Positions 1 to 8,072 are shown, numbered from the stretch's first letter. The stretch: DNA of 18,908 bases from JASFQI01 sp050115555 (GCA_050115555.1 JASFQI010000060.1:1-18908); one strand, 5' to 3'. The notes: a model not told the origin generated them from the sequence alone. A program made the numbers and translations.

Positions 1-206
1 TATCCAGTGATGGTGGACTGGACGTACTCGGACGGGATGAGTTGGTTTTCGATCAGAATGGTGGACTCGGATTTGAAAGTCGGCGGCAGGAGCACGGCAA
101 TCGTGGATCCGGTCAGAAACAACAGGATAAAGAGGAGGAGAAAACTCTTGTACCGCCGCCGGACAATTCCCTTAATCGTTCGTATGTCAATGGTCTCTTG
201 TGTCAT
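1..206 (-). CDS. Exopolysaccharide chain-length determinant (Wzz/GumC-type), N-terminal part only
   Basis: The reading frame starts with ATG at 206 and runs off the window at base 1, so only 68 residues are seen. They show a short cytoplasmic N-terminus rich in Arg/Lys (IVRRRYKS), one membrane helix at about residues 20-41, then the start of a periplasmic region (PTFKSESTILIENQLIPSEY). This is the layout of Wzz/GumC chain-length determinants, and the IENQLIPSEYVQSTI stretch resembles the versions tied to XrtA/PEP-CTERM exopolysaccharide loci. Such proteins set polymer length in the inner membrane together with a tyrosine kinase. It lies 84 bases downstream of the barrel protein gene and probably shares its transcript. 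The family is fairly sure; the XrtA assignment rests on resemblance and on the neighbours. Confidence 0.8.
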   Translation of the reverse strand, partial: MTQETIDIRTIKGIVRRRYKSFLLLFILLFLTGSTIAVLLPPTFKSESTILIENQLIPSEYVQSTITG

Positions 207-290
207 GGATTGAAAAATCTTTCTTTAAAATGGGATCGGATGCCTTCATTGATACTAGGCTGTATGTATCCTGCTCAATGGTTTTGCTTG

Positions 291-1517
291 CTACCAGACT
301 TGAGGGAAACTGCAATCCAGGCTGATCCAGATGCGTTTCCGGTCCCTCCCGCTGTCTTCGCTGAGCTCGTTTTCATAGTAGTCATAGTAGAAACCAGCGC
401 TGAGTCGATGGTCCTTGGTCAGGCGGTAGGACAGGGAAGGGGAGAGCGAAAGTTTCCTGTAACTCTCATCCTTGGTTTGCCGTTCGTATTGGGAAAGAGT
501 CATCGTCCCGCCGCACCGTGCGCTCCATCGCACATTGAATTTCTTGTTCACGACAATGCCGAGTTGGTCACGTTCAATAGGCTCGCCCAGGCTGCTGTAG
601 CTCAGGTCCCGGTTGTAGGAAGAGCGAAAGGACCACGTCTCTCCGATCCAATCCACGCTCACGTCGGCCACCCCTCCCCAACTCGCTTCCTCCTCGGTCA
701 CCGTTTCCTCTTCAATGCGATAGGACACTGCGGGAAGCAGGGTTGGATCAAAGACCACCTCCTGTTGAAGATGGCTGTACTCTGTCTGGGTACGCCGGGC
801 GCCGAGAAAGGCGTTCAGGCTCCAGTTTTCGGTCAACTGGCGGGTCCAGCCAAACATGAGCCCATAGGTTTCCACCTCGCTCACATCGGAGCTCTGTGCA
901 TTCCAATACGATTGTACTGTCAAGCCGTCCCGCTGGTTTTTGGATGCCCGGTACCAGGTCAGGGTGATATTTGACGTGTTATAGTCCACGCGCTGCTCGC
1001 TGTCGTAGGCTGTACGACCCAGGGAAAACGAACATGCCAGCGCTTGAAGCTCCGTGATCCTGTAACTCAAACCACCACCTGCTGAAATACGCTGTCGATT
1101 GTCTTGCTCCACAATGAGGCCGGTCTCCTCGAGTTCGGTATCCAGCGCGGAGTCCAGCATGTAGGATGCATTTCCATTTGCGGACAGCCGCTCTGTCCAG
1201 GCATGGGAAAGGCTCGTTCCGATGTGGGCCTCTTCCCGGTCCAGGTCCGATTCCTGGAGGTATTTCAGGGCGCGAACGCTCATGGTCGATTTCGATTGAA
1301 AACGCTCCGTTCGATAGCTTGCATCCAGCCCTCCCTCTAAGCTGGAGATAAGATCGCTCAACGGTTTATCCACTGAAAACCGGATGTTGTCATCATACGT
1401 CGTTCTTAAATTGACGCTTGGGGTCACGATGGTTTCCGCCTGCCCCCACGAAGGGATCAGGACAAGAAGCAGGACAACGAGTCCTGCTCGAAATAGATCG
1501 TTGCGAATCGTCCACAT
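291..1517 (-). CDS. Outer-membrane beta-barrel protein of the PEP-CTERM/exopolysaccharide locus
   Basis: A 408-residue protein with a signal peptide (hydrophobic stretch AGLVVLLLVLIPSWG, likely cleavage after AEA-like WGQAE) followed by regularly alternating amphipathic strands, few cysteines, many Tyr/Trp/Ser/Arg, and an aromatic C-terminus (DCSFPQVW). This is typical of an outer-membrane barrel. It resembles the barrel proteins commonly annotated as PEP-CTERM system-associated. It may take part in exporting or anchoring the polysaccharide. ATG at 1517 was chosen because the frame further upstream (to 1613) is translated from a palindromic repeat and would put 32 charged residues before the signal peptide; AGGAAACAGGA lies just upstream of 1517. 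It sits between the export protein and the chain-length gene. Confidence 0.75.
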   Translation of the reverse strand: MWTIRNDLFRAGLVVLLLVLIPSWGQAETIVTPSVNLRTTYDDNIRFSVDKPLSDLISSLEGGLDASYRTERFQSKSTMSVRALKYLQESDLDREEAHIGTSLSHAWTERLSANGNASYMLDSALDTELEETGLIVEQDNRQRISAGGGLSYRITELQALACSFSLGRTAYDSEQRVDYNTSNITLTWYRASKNQRDGLTVQSYWNAQSSDVSEVETYGLMFGWTRQLTENWSLNAFLGARRTQTEYSHLQQEVVFDPTLLPAVSYRIEEETVTEEEASWGGVADVSVDWIGETWSFRSSYNRDLSYSSLGEPIERDQLGIVVNKKFNVRWSARCGGTMTLSQYERQTKDESYRKLSLSPSLSYRLTKDHRLSAGFYYDYYENELSEDSGRDRKRIWISLDCSFPQVW

Positions 1518-1570
1518 GGAATCCTGTTTCCTGCATCGGCCTCGACGAGCGCTTTTCGTGCATGTCTCTT

Positions 1571-1597
1571 GTGGCGGCATATGAAATACCGCCCTAC
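1571..1597. repeat. Single palindromic repeat, type A
   Basis: A 21-base imperfect palindrome (GGCGGCATATGAAATACCGCC) plus the flanking CTAC, found in the 116-base gap between the export protein and the barrel gene. It is one copy of the type A palindrome found in the clusters at 2646, 7875 and 11136. The copy here stands alone, without its type B partner. Confidence 0.8.
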
Positions 1598-1633
1598 ATT
1601 TCGGCACAGACATGAATCCTTTACTTGAGAAAG

Positions 1634-2191
1634 CTACGGGACCACGACCACGTCACCGCGCTCGAGCACGATGTTTTGCTCCAGGTTCTCCCCGTTTCGA
1701 ATCTCCTCGTAATCAAAGGGAAGCTTGGTCATCCCCCCTTGCCTCCGCCGCAGGACCAGGATGTCCTCCTCCGCTGCAAAGGCATTGAGCCCGCCTGCCA
1801 TGGCCAGGATCTGGAGCACGGTGGTGTCCTGGGTGATCGGGAACATCCCGGGCTTGTTGACCTTGCCGATCACATAGGCCCGCAGGCTGATCGCCTCGAT
1901 CAGCATGACGTTCACGGTCACGTCCGGGATGTACTCCGAGAGCTGCTCCTCGACAATGTCATGGAGTTGGGTGACAGTCTTGCCGCTCGCATCGATCTCC
2001 CCGATCAGCGGAAAGGAGATCATGCCGTCCGGGGGCACGATGAGCTGCCGGGTGAGGCTCTCGTCCTTCCATACGGAGATTTCGAGGGTGTCTCCGGGAC
2101 CGATACCGTAGCGTTCCTTCTCCTCCAAAGCATTCGCGAGCAGGGGAGAGGTGAAAATAAGAAGAATGACCAGGGCAATCACGCGTTGCAT
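1634..2191 (-). CDS. Polysaccharide export protein (Wza-like, short form; XrtA/PEP-CTERM-associated type)
   Basis: A 185-residue secreted protein: signal peptide (MQRVIALVILLIFTSPLLANA), then a Poly_export domain beginning YGIGPGDTLEISVWKD and a soluble ligand-binding beta-grasp (SLBB) unit with RAYVIGKVNKPGMFPI at about residues 110-125. No lipobox cysteine is seen, and it is about half the length of E. coli Wza, as is usual for export proteins of PEP-CTERM-linked exopolysaccharide loci. It should act in the periplasm or outer membrane in polymer export. ATG at 2191 follows GAAAGGAAAGC; the open frame continues upstream to 2920 only through a terminator, a riboswitch and repeats and is not coding there. 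Transcription seems to be controlled by the cobalamin riboswitch immediately upstream. Confidence 0.85.
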   Translation of the reverse strand: MQRVIALVILLIFTSPLLANALEEKERYGIGPGDTLEISVWKDESLTRQLIVPPDGMISFPLIGEIDASGKTVTQLHDIVEEQLSEYIPDVTVNVMLIEAISLRAYVIGKVNKPGMFPITQDTTVLQILAMAGGLNAFAAEEDILVLRRRQGGMTKLPFDYEEIRNGENLEQNIVLERGDVVVVP

Positions 2192-2212
2192 GGTGCTTTC
2201 CTTTCCGGTTTC

Positions 2213-2266
2213 AAAAAAAGAACGGGACACCCTCGGACCCACAAATGGACCCGAGGATGTCCCGTT
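2213..2266 (-). terminator. Intrinsic terminator of the cobalamin riboswitch, with nested antiterminator
   Basis: On the minus-strand RNA, bases 2266 to 2221 form a 20-pair stem with a 6-base loop, all pairs Watson-Crick or G-U, followed by CTTTTTTTG (T run 2219-2213). The plus-strand RNA would have A-C mismatches at the wobble positions, which supports the minus direction. Two segments between aptamer and stem can pair with the terminator: CAAATGG (2331-2325) with CCATTTG (2248-2242), and CGAGGA (2314-2309) with TCCTCG (2257-2252). They are correctly nested for an antiterminator. This suggests transcription attenuation ahead of the export gene, off when ligand is bound. Confidence 0.85.
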
Positions 2267-2333
2267 TTTATCCTCAAAGGTGCAATGGGAATCGGAAATC
2301 GCGCTTTGTCCTCGAAGCCGACTTCCATTTGAC

Positions 2334-2518
2334 CCAGGCAGGTCTTCTGACTGTCCCTTCCTGCCGGCGGCCTTCCCATCTCGCATGCGAGACAGTGGCA
2401 CTCTCAGGCCGGCAGAAATCCCTTCCATTCGAACTAGTAGGAAGGGGTGGGGTTCACAGCGGCGGGCCCGTCCCCGATTTTCACGGGGTTCCCTTTTCAG
2501 CCCGAAAAGGGCACCTGG
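2334..2518 (-). ncRNA. Cobalamin riboswitch 1, upstream of exopolysaccharide genes
   Basis: Read on the minus strand, the conserved cobalamin aptamer elements occur in order: a closing strand CCAGG at 2518, the GGGAACCCCGTGAAAATCGG region, CCCGCCGCTGTGA, the GCCACTG box near 2398, GGGAAGGC near 2370, and AGACCTGCCTGG closing the helix at 2334. Adenosylcobalamin or other cobalamins are the known ligands of this class. It sits between a TTGACA promoter and an intrinsic terminator that precedes the export protein gene. Confidence 0.93.
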
Positions 2519-2534
2519 AACACGTTTAGAAGAA

Positions 2535-2563
2535 TATGTATAATTGTATGTTACAGGTGTCAA
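2535..2563 (-). promoter_or_regulatory. Sigma-70-like promoter for riboswitch 1 and the exopolysaccharide genes
   Basis: A perfect TTGACA (-35, minus strand, 2563-2558) is followed by an AT-rich stretch with TATACA at 2542-2537 (spacer 15) or TACATA at 2540-2535 (spacer 17). Initiation near 2527 would place the aptamer start at 2518 close to the 5' end, as expected. The -10 choice is uncertain. Confidence 0.6.
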
Positions 2564-2645
2564 GATCAAAGAGGAGGAGGTCCCTCCTGAAAATGCCGCT
2601 TCTCTTTGAGGAGTTGTATTCTCGAGAACGGCAGGAATCGTTGGT

Positions 2646-2879
2646 CGGCGGCATGGAAGATGCCGCCCAACGCTGCATGAAACGGTTTTGGTAGGGCGGG
2701 GTTTTACACCCCGCCGAAACCACGTCCACAGGGATGAGGCGTTAAGCTTACGGCGGCATGGAAGGTGCCGCCCAACGCGGGATGAAACGGTTTTCGTAGG
2801 GCGGGGTTTTACACCCCGCCGACACGGCATTGGCAAGGGCCAGGCGATTTTCTTGCGGCGGCATGAAGAATGCCGCCGT
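2646..2879. repeat. BIME-like cluster of palindromic repeats (A-B-A-B-A)
   Basis: Five short palindromes alternate: type A (GGCGGCAT...ATGCCGCC) at 2646-2668, 2751-2772 and 2856-2879, and type B (TAGGGCGGGGTTTTACACCC then CGCC) at 2691-2717 and 2796-2821. The spacers are also conserved between copies (for example GGGATGAAACGGTTTT), so the duplicated unit is longer than the palindromes, about 100 bases. The cluster fills the gap between gspM and the promoter of riboswitch 1. Open frames across it are translated repeat and are not genes. Confidence 0.88.
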
Positions 2880-2919
2880 ACATATTGATAAGGATTAGGT
2901 TTTCGCATGACGGCTTGCA

Positions 2920-3453
2920 TCAGGCCCCCTGGGTGTACGTCTGGACCTGAAGGGTGACCTTCAGGTCGCGATGTTTTTCCTGGGCATTGGCCTTGATTTT
3001 GATGCGGTGAATCCGCAGCAGCTTGCCCGAGTACTCAGTGGCATGAAGGAGCCGTACCAGGTCCTTCATACGAAGGCCGTCGAGTTGGATCTCGATTCCC
3101 ACGAGCGTCTGCTGTCCTTGCTCCTCGCTGGAGTAGGAAAGAGGCTTCATGTAGGCGATCCGGTCGCCTACCCCTACCTTTCGCGTGAGGCCCTCCATGA
3201 AGGAGAGCAGGCTGAAATCGTCGCCTCGCTTGGCCAGGAGCTTCTCGGCCTGCTCCCGGGTCGCCACAAAGGCCAGCCACTCGGTCTGAAGGTCTTTCAT
3301 GACCGCGAGGCCGCTCTTTTCCTTGGTCAGGATGTGCGCGAGGCGTTTATGCTCCGAAAACGCGGGAGAGACCAGAAGGAGGTAATAGACCGCAGCCAGG
3401 GCGAGCAGCCCAACGGCCAGGAGGATGCCGGTTCTCTGTCTCAGGACTCTCAT
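2920..3453 (-). CDS. gspM: Type II secretion inner-membrane protein GspM
   Basis: A 177-residue protein with one N-terminal membrane helix (about residues 9-28, GILLAVGLLALAAVYYLLL), a short helical stretch, and a small periplasmic ferredoxin-like domain, the layout of GspM/PilO. GspM binds GspL and helps link the ATPase to the pseudopilus platform. The ATG at 3453 overlaps the gspL stop codon by four bases (ATGA), so the two are translationally coupled. It is the last gene of the secretion cluster; no gspN follows. The sequence itself is poorly conserved in this family, so the call leans on topology and position. Confidence 0.82.
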   Translation of the reverse strand: MRVLRQRTGILLAVGLLALAAVYYLLLVSPAFSEHKRLAHILTKEKSGLAVMKDLQTEWLAFVATREQAEKLLAKRGDDFSLLSFMEGLTRKVGVGDRIAYMKPLSYSSEEQGQQTLVGIEIQLDGLRMKDLVRLLHATEYSGKLLRIHRIKIKANAQEKHRDLKVTLQVQTYTQGA

Positions 3454-4892
3454 TTTGCCTCCTCCAGAACAAAGCTGAACCTTACCCCGCCCTGCCCCTT
3501 TTCCGATTTAGCGCTCAGGAGCTTGGCCTGTTTGAAGCGGGGCTCTTTTTCGAACTTCTCCTTGACCGCGTCCACGGTTTGGAAGGAGGAGGCCCGCCCG
3601 TCCAGGTGGATCTCTCCTTCCTCCACGGAAAGGTTGTCGATGGTCACGTCCCGGTGCCCGGAGAGGGTGGCCGTGATCGTGGTGAGGAGGTCCAGGACCG
3701 TGCGATCGGACGTGATCTGCTCCAGCCAGCCGAATTGGGCTCGGTGCTCTTGAATCTTCTGTTCCATCTGGGCCGCCTCCTGGCCCTTGATCACCAGGGG
3801 GGTCTCAGGGAATGTCTCCAGAAGGGTTTCGTGCATCTCGGCTCGAATCTGCTCGTGTTGAGTTTCCAGGGCCCGGGTCTGCTGGTGAAGGTGAATCCCG
3901 AAGAGGGTGCCCAGGAGGACCAGGCCCACAAGAAAGCTGATCACGAGCCGGCGGTCCGGGGCCCCGGTCTGCTTGGTGAACTCCTCCTTGAGGAGGTTGA
4001 ACCGCTCCGTAAGGGGCTCCTTTGCGGCCATGGCCAGTCCCAGGGGCACGCTGAGCCTCACCTGGTCCTCGTCGGTCAGGGCACCGGCTTCTTGACGGGA
4101 GGTTCCCAGGGGCCTCCAGATCTTCACGGGCAGGCCCAGCCGTTCTTCCAGGGCATGGGCCCGGTCCGGCTCCAGGGCCCCCGGGCCGGTGATCCAGACC
4201 GCTTCCACGGGCGCATCCGGGTTGCGCAGCTCTTCCAGGCGAAGGGCCTCCACAAGGGCTGCATCCCCCTCGTCCCCGGGGGGCAGGGTGCGAAACAGGC
4301 TCAGCCTGGCGTTTCGAATGACCTGCACACCGCCCCTGTCCGGTCCGAGCCGAAGCAGGGCCATGGTCTCATCTCGTTTCTTACCGCGGTGGACCTGCCT
4401 GTACAGGGCGAACAGGGCCAAGTCGTCCAGGGTCACCCGGTCCGGGTCCAGCCCCGCCCGGTTCAGGCTCTCCAGGTGACTTGCAAGGAGGGGCTTTTGA
4501 AGGGCGGCCGTCAATACGTGACCGTTCGAGCTCGCCGAGACAAAGTCCACCACTGTTTCCTCAATGGGGATAGAGATGAGCTCCTCCACCTGGTACTTGA
4601 TGACGCGGGCGAGCTTCCTGGAATCGCGAAGCGAGGCCTCGATGCTGCGGATCTCCACACTGGATGAGGGAACGGACGCCAGTACGGAATCGGCCTCCAG
4701 GTTCCCTTGCTCCACGAGCTCGGCGAGCAATGCGGCAGAGTCCTCCCCCTCCTTCAGGTCCCGAAAAGACGCGTGGCTCACCTTGGGGCCGTGGAGCCCG
4801 TTCTGCACGCACACTGCACCCACGAACCCGGGGGCATATTGAATCCCGAGCACGGTTCGGGGTTGGAGCCGGTTTTTCAGGGGGTGGATCAA
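3450..4892 (-). CDS. gspL: Type II secretion inner-membrane platform protein GspL
   Basis: A 480-residue protein with an actin-like cytoplasmic domain (residues 12 to about 290, starting VLGIQYAPGFVGAV), one membrane helix at about 316-335, a coiled linker and a PilN-like periplasmic domain at the C-terminus. GspL recruits the GspE ATPase to the membrane. I chose TTG at 4892, which overlaps the gspK stop region and follows GGAAGG at nine bases; the frame remains open upstream to 4988 but only inside gspK. The start codon is therefore unusual, and the next internal Met lies far inside the actin-like fold. Coupled to gspM by a four-base overlap. Confidence 0.86.
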   Translation of the reverse strand: MIHPLKNRLQPRTVLGIQYAPGFVGAVCVQNGLHGPKVSHASFRDLKEGEDSAALLAELVEQGNLEADSVLASVPSSSVEIRSIEASLRDSRKLARVIKYQVEELISIPIEETVVDFVSASSNGHVLTAALQKPLLASHLESLNRAGLDPDRVTLDDLALFALYRQVHRGKKRDETMALLRLGPDRGGVQVIRNARLSLFRTLPPGDEGDAALVEALRLEELRNPDAPVEAVWITGPGALEPDRAHALEERLGLPVKIWRPLGTSRQEAGALTDEDQVRLSVPLGLAMAAKEPLTERFNLLKEEFTKQTGAPDRRLVISFLVGLVLLGTLFGIHLHQQTRALETQHEQIRAEMHETLLETFPETPLVIKGQEAAQMEQKIQEHRAQFGWLEQITSDRTVLDLLTTITATLSGHRDVTIDNLSVEEGEIHLDGRASSFQTVDAVKEKFEKEPRFKQAKLLSAKSEKGQGGVRFSFVLEEAK

Positions 4893-4893
4893 C

Positions 4894-5847
4894 TCAGTAC
4901 ACCTTCCAGAACATGCATCGAAGAGAGTCCTCGCTTCGCTCGACCACGGCGTCGATGCGGCATTCCGCCTTGTCGCAGCGGGCCTCACTGCGGATTCGAA
5001 AAAGCGAGGTCTTCACGGTCAGGAGGCCCTGCACGCGTTCAAAGACCTCCTGTTCCATGCCTGTGACCTCCTGGACCTCGCCAATGGATGTGAACGGCTC
5101 GTCCAGGCGGCGATCCACGATGGCTTCGGCCAGATTCCGGTCCATGTCCTCGTCCAGGCACTCCAGCACCTCCACCGGTGCCGTGTTTACGTTGATCCCG
5201 TCTGTGGCGTATATCGTCACCAGGTCCAAAAGGTCCGTGTCCCATTCCTCGCCCAGGCGGTCCGTCTGCTCGAGCCCGCGCACCAGGTGCACCTGCCCAA
5301 GGCTCAAGAGCGGCTGGTTTGCGCATGAGTAGGGCGTCTCCAGTTCCTCGTAAAAGTAGGACTCCGCCCCGTCGAGCCTTTTGATGTCGTCTGCGTCCAG
5401 CCAGTCCAGGAGGGACTCGTACGCAACCCGAGTGAGCCCCAGGTCATCAAAAAGCCGCTCCAGGCGCTCGGCCTCCTCCTCGTCGATCTCGCCGGCCTCG
5501 TTTCGAACTCGATTCAGGTTGAACCTTCCGCTCTCGTCCTGGATGCGAACCGAGAGCTCGCTCTCTTCAGGGACCTCCAAGGGGACGGATGTGCCGTCGA
5601 ACAGGCCCCAGTCCTCCTCCAGATGGTCGGTTTCCGATTCCTCGTCGGCTGCAATCGCGTGGAGCGCAGCCTCGACCCCCGCCCGGGCCAGGGCCTCGGC
5701 CCGAAGGCCGTCACGGGAGAACGCGGCCAGGCTCACCTCGGTACGGGCCGTGCCGGAAAACGCCACGGCCAGCCCTGTCAGGGTGGCGATCACCAGGAGC
5801 GCCAGCACCAGCACGGAGCCTTGCTGCCCGGGAAGGCCGTGGATCAC
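4894..5847 (-). CDS. gspK: Type II secretion minor pseudopilin GspK
   Basis: A 317-residue protein starting at GTG 5847, which overlaps the gspJ stop (GTGA) and follows GGAGGAAAAGACC. The leader ends GQQG and the mature part begins SVLVLALLVIATLTGLAVAF; as in other GspK proteins the Glu at position 5 of the mature pseudopilin is missing. The large insert domain contains FNLNRV and the NTAPVEVLECL helix-hairpin-helix-like segment typical of GspK. It forms the pseudopilus tip with GspI and GspJ. Length is in the normal range. Confidence 0.93.
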   Translation of the reverse strand: MIHGLPGQQGSVLVLALLVIATLTGLAVAFSGTARTEVSLAAFSRDGLRAEALARAGVEAALHAIAADEESETDHLEEDWGLFDGTSVPLEVPEESELSVRIQDESGRFNLNRVRNEAGEIDEEEAERLERLFDDLGLTRVAYESLLDWLDADDIKRLDGAESYFYEELETPYSCANQPLLSLGQVHLVRGLEQTDRLGEEWDTDLLDLVTIYATDGINVNTAPVEVLECLDEDMDRNLAEAIVDRRLDEPFTSIGEVQEVTGMEQEVFERVQGLLTVKTSLFRIRSEARCDKAECRIDAVVERSEDSLRCMFWKVY

Positions 5848-6500
5848 TCGGTCTTTTCCTCCGGGGACAGCACGGGGTGAACTCGTGTGGAGAAGGCCGC
5901 TTCCCGGCCCGAGATCCCTTGAACGGTCAGCCTCAGGCGAATCGTGCGGGGGAGTCGTCCTTCCTGTTCTTCGCTGCGGCTGTCCCATGTGTCGAGCTCG
6001 TTCCCGTCCTCGTCCTCGTACCGGATCTCCAGGGCGGTGACATCCTCGGAGAGGTCAATTTCCTCGCCGCCAGCCTCCAGATCCGCATCCGGCAGGTCCT
6101 GCTGCCGTCGGAAGAGGGTGACGACTCCGGTGTCTTCGTCCGGCTCCAGGCGGTAGCCCACCTCGCAAAGCTCGGTCTCAGGGCTGCTTTCCTGCCAGGC
6201 CAGGTGGGATGAGGTCGTGAAGTCCACCCGATCCGCAGGCCGCCCTGCCGTTTCCCCTGAAACCCCCACCAGGCCGAGGAGGCCCTCTGCGGTCACGCCG
6301 CTCGTCGCGTCCGTCATAGCCGATTCCAGCTCCCGGACCATGCGATCGAGCACCACCCGGGCCGTTTGATACACCACCTCCTGGTCCCGCACCTGCTCGA
6401 TCGCCTCCAGGTTGCTCGTGTAAGCCGTGTACATTCCCGCAGTCAGAAGGACCGTGATGCCCAGGGCGACCAGCACCTCCAGCAGGGTGAATCCGTTCAC
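5844..6500 (-). CDS. gspJ: Type II secretion minor pseudopilin GspJ
   Basis: A 218-residue minor pseudopilin starting at GTG 6500, with GGAGG five bases before it and a four-base overlap with the gspI stop. The leader is only three residues (M-N-G), then FTLLEVLVALGITVLLTAGM with Glu5, the methylated/cleaved prepilin signature processed by GspO peptidase. The rest is a beta-rich, acidic domain with VYQTARVVLDRMVRELESA, common in GspJ. It forms part of the pseudopilus tip complex. Confidence 0.92.
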   Translation of the reverse strand: MNGFTLLEVLVALGITVLLTAGMYTAYTSNLEAIEQVRDQEVVYQTARVVLDRMVRELESAMTDATSGVTAEGLLGLVGVSGETAGRPADRVDFTTSSHLAWQESSPETELCEVGYRLEPDEDTGVVTLFRRQQDLPDADLEAGGEEIDLSEDVTALEIRYEDEDGNELDTWDSRSEEQEGRLPRTIRLRLTVQGISGREAAFSTRVHPVLSPEEKTE

Positions 6501-6904
6501 TCCGTCCTCCGATAGCAGAGCGTTTCCACGGTCACGTCCCGGACCGCCTCTCCGGCGGTGTTTTCCAGGAAAACCCGAACCCGAACATGAAAGAGCCCTT
6601 CGCGATCCGGGACCTCTTGAACGCTTCGCTCCCACCCGTAGGCCGGAGGCGCGCCGTCGCGTTCCTCGAACCGGCCGCTCTCCTCATCCTCGTCCAGGTC
6701 GGTCCGGGCCCAGACCTCGGCCAATTGCGCCCGGACGAGCTGGGTCGCCCTTGTGACAAACCGGGCATCCGAGTGAAGATCCAGATTCCTGCCCTGGAGC
6801 TGGTAGACCGCGGTCAGGGCCACGGCCAGGAGCCCCATGGCCACCACCAGCTCGATAAGGCTGAAACCTGCCTCACCCAGCCTGTTCTTCCACATCGCCT
6901 TCAT
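6497..6904 (-). CDS. gspI: Type II secretion minor pseudopilin GspI
   Basis: A 135-residue pseudopilin. The prepilin cleavage site is GEAG/FSLIELVVAMGLLAVAL, with Glu5 present. Length and the short C-terminal domain fit GspI. The start at ATG 6904 overlaps the end of gspH by 32 bases and has GGAGG only three bases away; ATG 6895 is a possible alternative giving a leader three residues shorter. It forms the GspI-J-K tip complex. Confidence 0.9.
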   Translation of the reverse strand: MKAMWKNRLGEAGFSLIELVVAMGLLAVALTAVYQLQGRNLDLHSDARFVTRATQLVRAQLAEVWARTDLDEDEESGRFEERDGAPPAYGWERSVQEVPDREGLFHVRVRVFLENTAGEAVRDVTVETLCYRRTE

Positions 6905-7433
6905 GCACCTCCACGCGACCCGTCACCGGGTGGATCTCCAGGGTGATCGAGCGGTCCTCCTCGTTTCGAAGGTGAATCCAGGCCTGCTCTACGCACCCGT
7001 TTTCCCGAAACCGGATCTCGGCCCGGCCTCCTCGCACATCATCCCGGCCGGTCACGGAGATACCGGTCACGGACACGCCGCGCGGCAGGGTCTCCGCATA
7101 TTCCGGGACGTCTTCCGAATCCTGCCTTTTTACGAGTGACGAAAAGGCCTCTTCGCCCTCGTCTTCCTCAGGGACCTCCACTCCCCAGTAGCGGTTCGTG
7201 GCCAGGTCCCAGTGGAGCACGTGCTGCTGGTGCGTGGCTGCGGCCAGGCCCCGAAGCTCCCGCACCTCACCTATGATCTTGCGGGCGGCCAGGCGGATGT
7301 CCCCGCCGCTCATGGCGCCCCCGATACGCAGTCCCGTGGCCGACCAGAAGAGCGCCAGGATCGCCATCACAATGAGGAGCTCCAGCAGGGTGAAACCCTT
7401 AGTCCTGCCCTTCCACCATCCAGTTGCCCACAT
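6873..7433 (-). CDS. gspH: Type II secretion minor pseudopilin GspH
   Basis: A 186-residue pseudopilin with leader MWATGWWKGRTKG cut before FTLLELLIVMAILALFWSAT (Glu5 present). The following region with IRLAARKIIGEVRELRGLAA and HQQHVLHWDL is typical of GspH/FimT-type pseudopilins. ATG at 7433 lies inside the end of gspG (35-base overlap) after AAGGGGAAGACCAGG; longer frames upstream would put an unlikely leader ahead of the cleavage site. GspH is thought to sit beneath the tip complex of the pseudopilus. Confidence 0.9.
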   Translation of the reverse strand: MWATGWWKGRTKGFTLLELLIVMAILALFWSATGLRIGGAMSGGDIRLAARKIIGEVRELRGLAAATHQQHVLHWDLATNRYWGVEVPEEDEGEEAFSSLVKRQDSEDVPEYAETLPRGVSVTGISVTGRDDVRGGRAEIRFRENGCVEQAWIHLRNEEDRSITLEIHPVTGRVEVHEGDVEEQAG

Positions 7434-7848
7434 CCTGGTCTTCCCCTTCGCCGCCTTCCTCGCCGTCCGCACCATAGGTCCACAGGTCAAAGTCTTCCAG
7501 GTGCACGCCCGGGCTCATGTAGTAGTAGTTGCTGCTCCAGGGGTCCTTGGGCACCACGCCCTTTTCCAGGTACCCCCCTTCCCGCCACTTCGTGGGAATC
7601 CGGCCCACGGTGGGCTCCTCCACCAGGGCTTTCAGCCCCTGGTCCGTGGAGGGGTAGGTGGCGTTGTCCAGCTTGTAGAGCTTGAGTGCGTTTTCCAGGG
7701 TCTTGATGTCCATCTCCGCCTTGAGGGTGCGCGCCTCTCCAGGCCGGTCCATAACCCGCACGGCAATGAGACTCGCCAGGATCCCTAGAATGGTAATGAC
7801 GATCAGGATCTCGAGAAGGGTAAACCCTGTTTGGGTGTTTTTGGTCAT
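7399..7848 (-). CDS. gspG: Type II secretion major pseudopilin GspG
   Basis: A 149-residue protein with the textbook GspG signature: leader MTKNTQTG, mature start FTLLEILIVITILGILASLI, then YKLDNATYPSTDQGLKALVE and the C-terminal PKDPWSSNYYYMSPG and LWTYGADG calcium-site region. It polymerises into the pseudopilus that pushes substrates through the GspD channel. AAGGAG lies eight bases before ATG 7848. The usual C-terminus after the YGADG segment is followed here by an acidic, Gly/Glu-rich tail. Confidence 0.97.
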   Translation of the reverse strand: MTKNTQTGFTLLEILIVITILGILASLIAVRVMDRPGEARTLKAEMDIKTLENALKLYKLDNATYPSTDQGLKALVEEPTVGRIPTKWREGGYLEKGVVPKDPWSSNYYYMSPGVHLEDFDLWTYGADGEEGGEGEDQDVGNWMVEGQD

Positions 7849-7874
7849 TCCATGGACTCCTTGTCGTCGAATGA

Positions 7875-8066
7875 TCGCAGGGCGGCATCTACGTCCGCCG
7901 CGATGCTACGAACGCTGTTTTCATGTTTGGTTTTGTAGGGCGGCATTTCACATGCCGCCGGGTAATCAACGCCTCATCCCTAGGGACGCCGTCCCGGCGG
8001 GGTATAAAACCCCGCCCTACAAAAACCACTCGATCCCGCGTAGGGCGGCATTTTATGTGCCGCCGT
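7875..8066. repeat. BIME-like cluster of palindromic repeats between gspG and gspF
   Basis: Type A palindromes at 7935-7960 and 8039-8065 flank a type B palindrome at 7995-8021; a degenerate type A lies at 7878-7900. The spacers AACGCCTCATCCCTAGGGAC and CCACTCGATCCCGCG match those of the clusters at 2646 and 11136 (either strand). It accounts for most of the 224-base gap between gspG and gspF. Confidence 0.88.
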
Positions 8067-8072
8067 CAAGGG

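Noticed and set aside
42..974. A 310-codon plus-strand frame opposite the barrel protein
   Set aside because: Shadow of the minus-strand barrel and chain-length genes, no recognisable domain.
2646..2879. CRISPR array
   Set aside because: The repeats are palindromes of two alternating types with conserved spacers, not identical repeats with unique spacers, and no cas gene is present.
2192..2920. Long in-frame upstream extension of the export protein (to 428 residues)
   Set aside because: It crosses a terminator, a cobalamin riboswitch and palindromic repeats, has no family resemblance, and a good ATG plus signal peptide lies at 2191.
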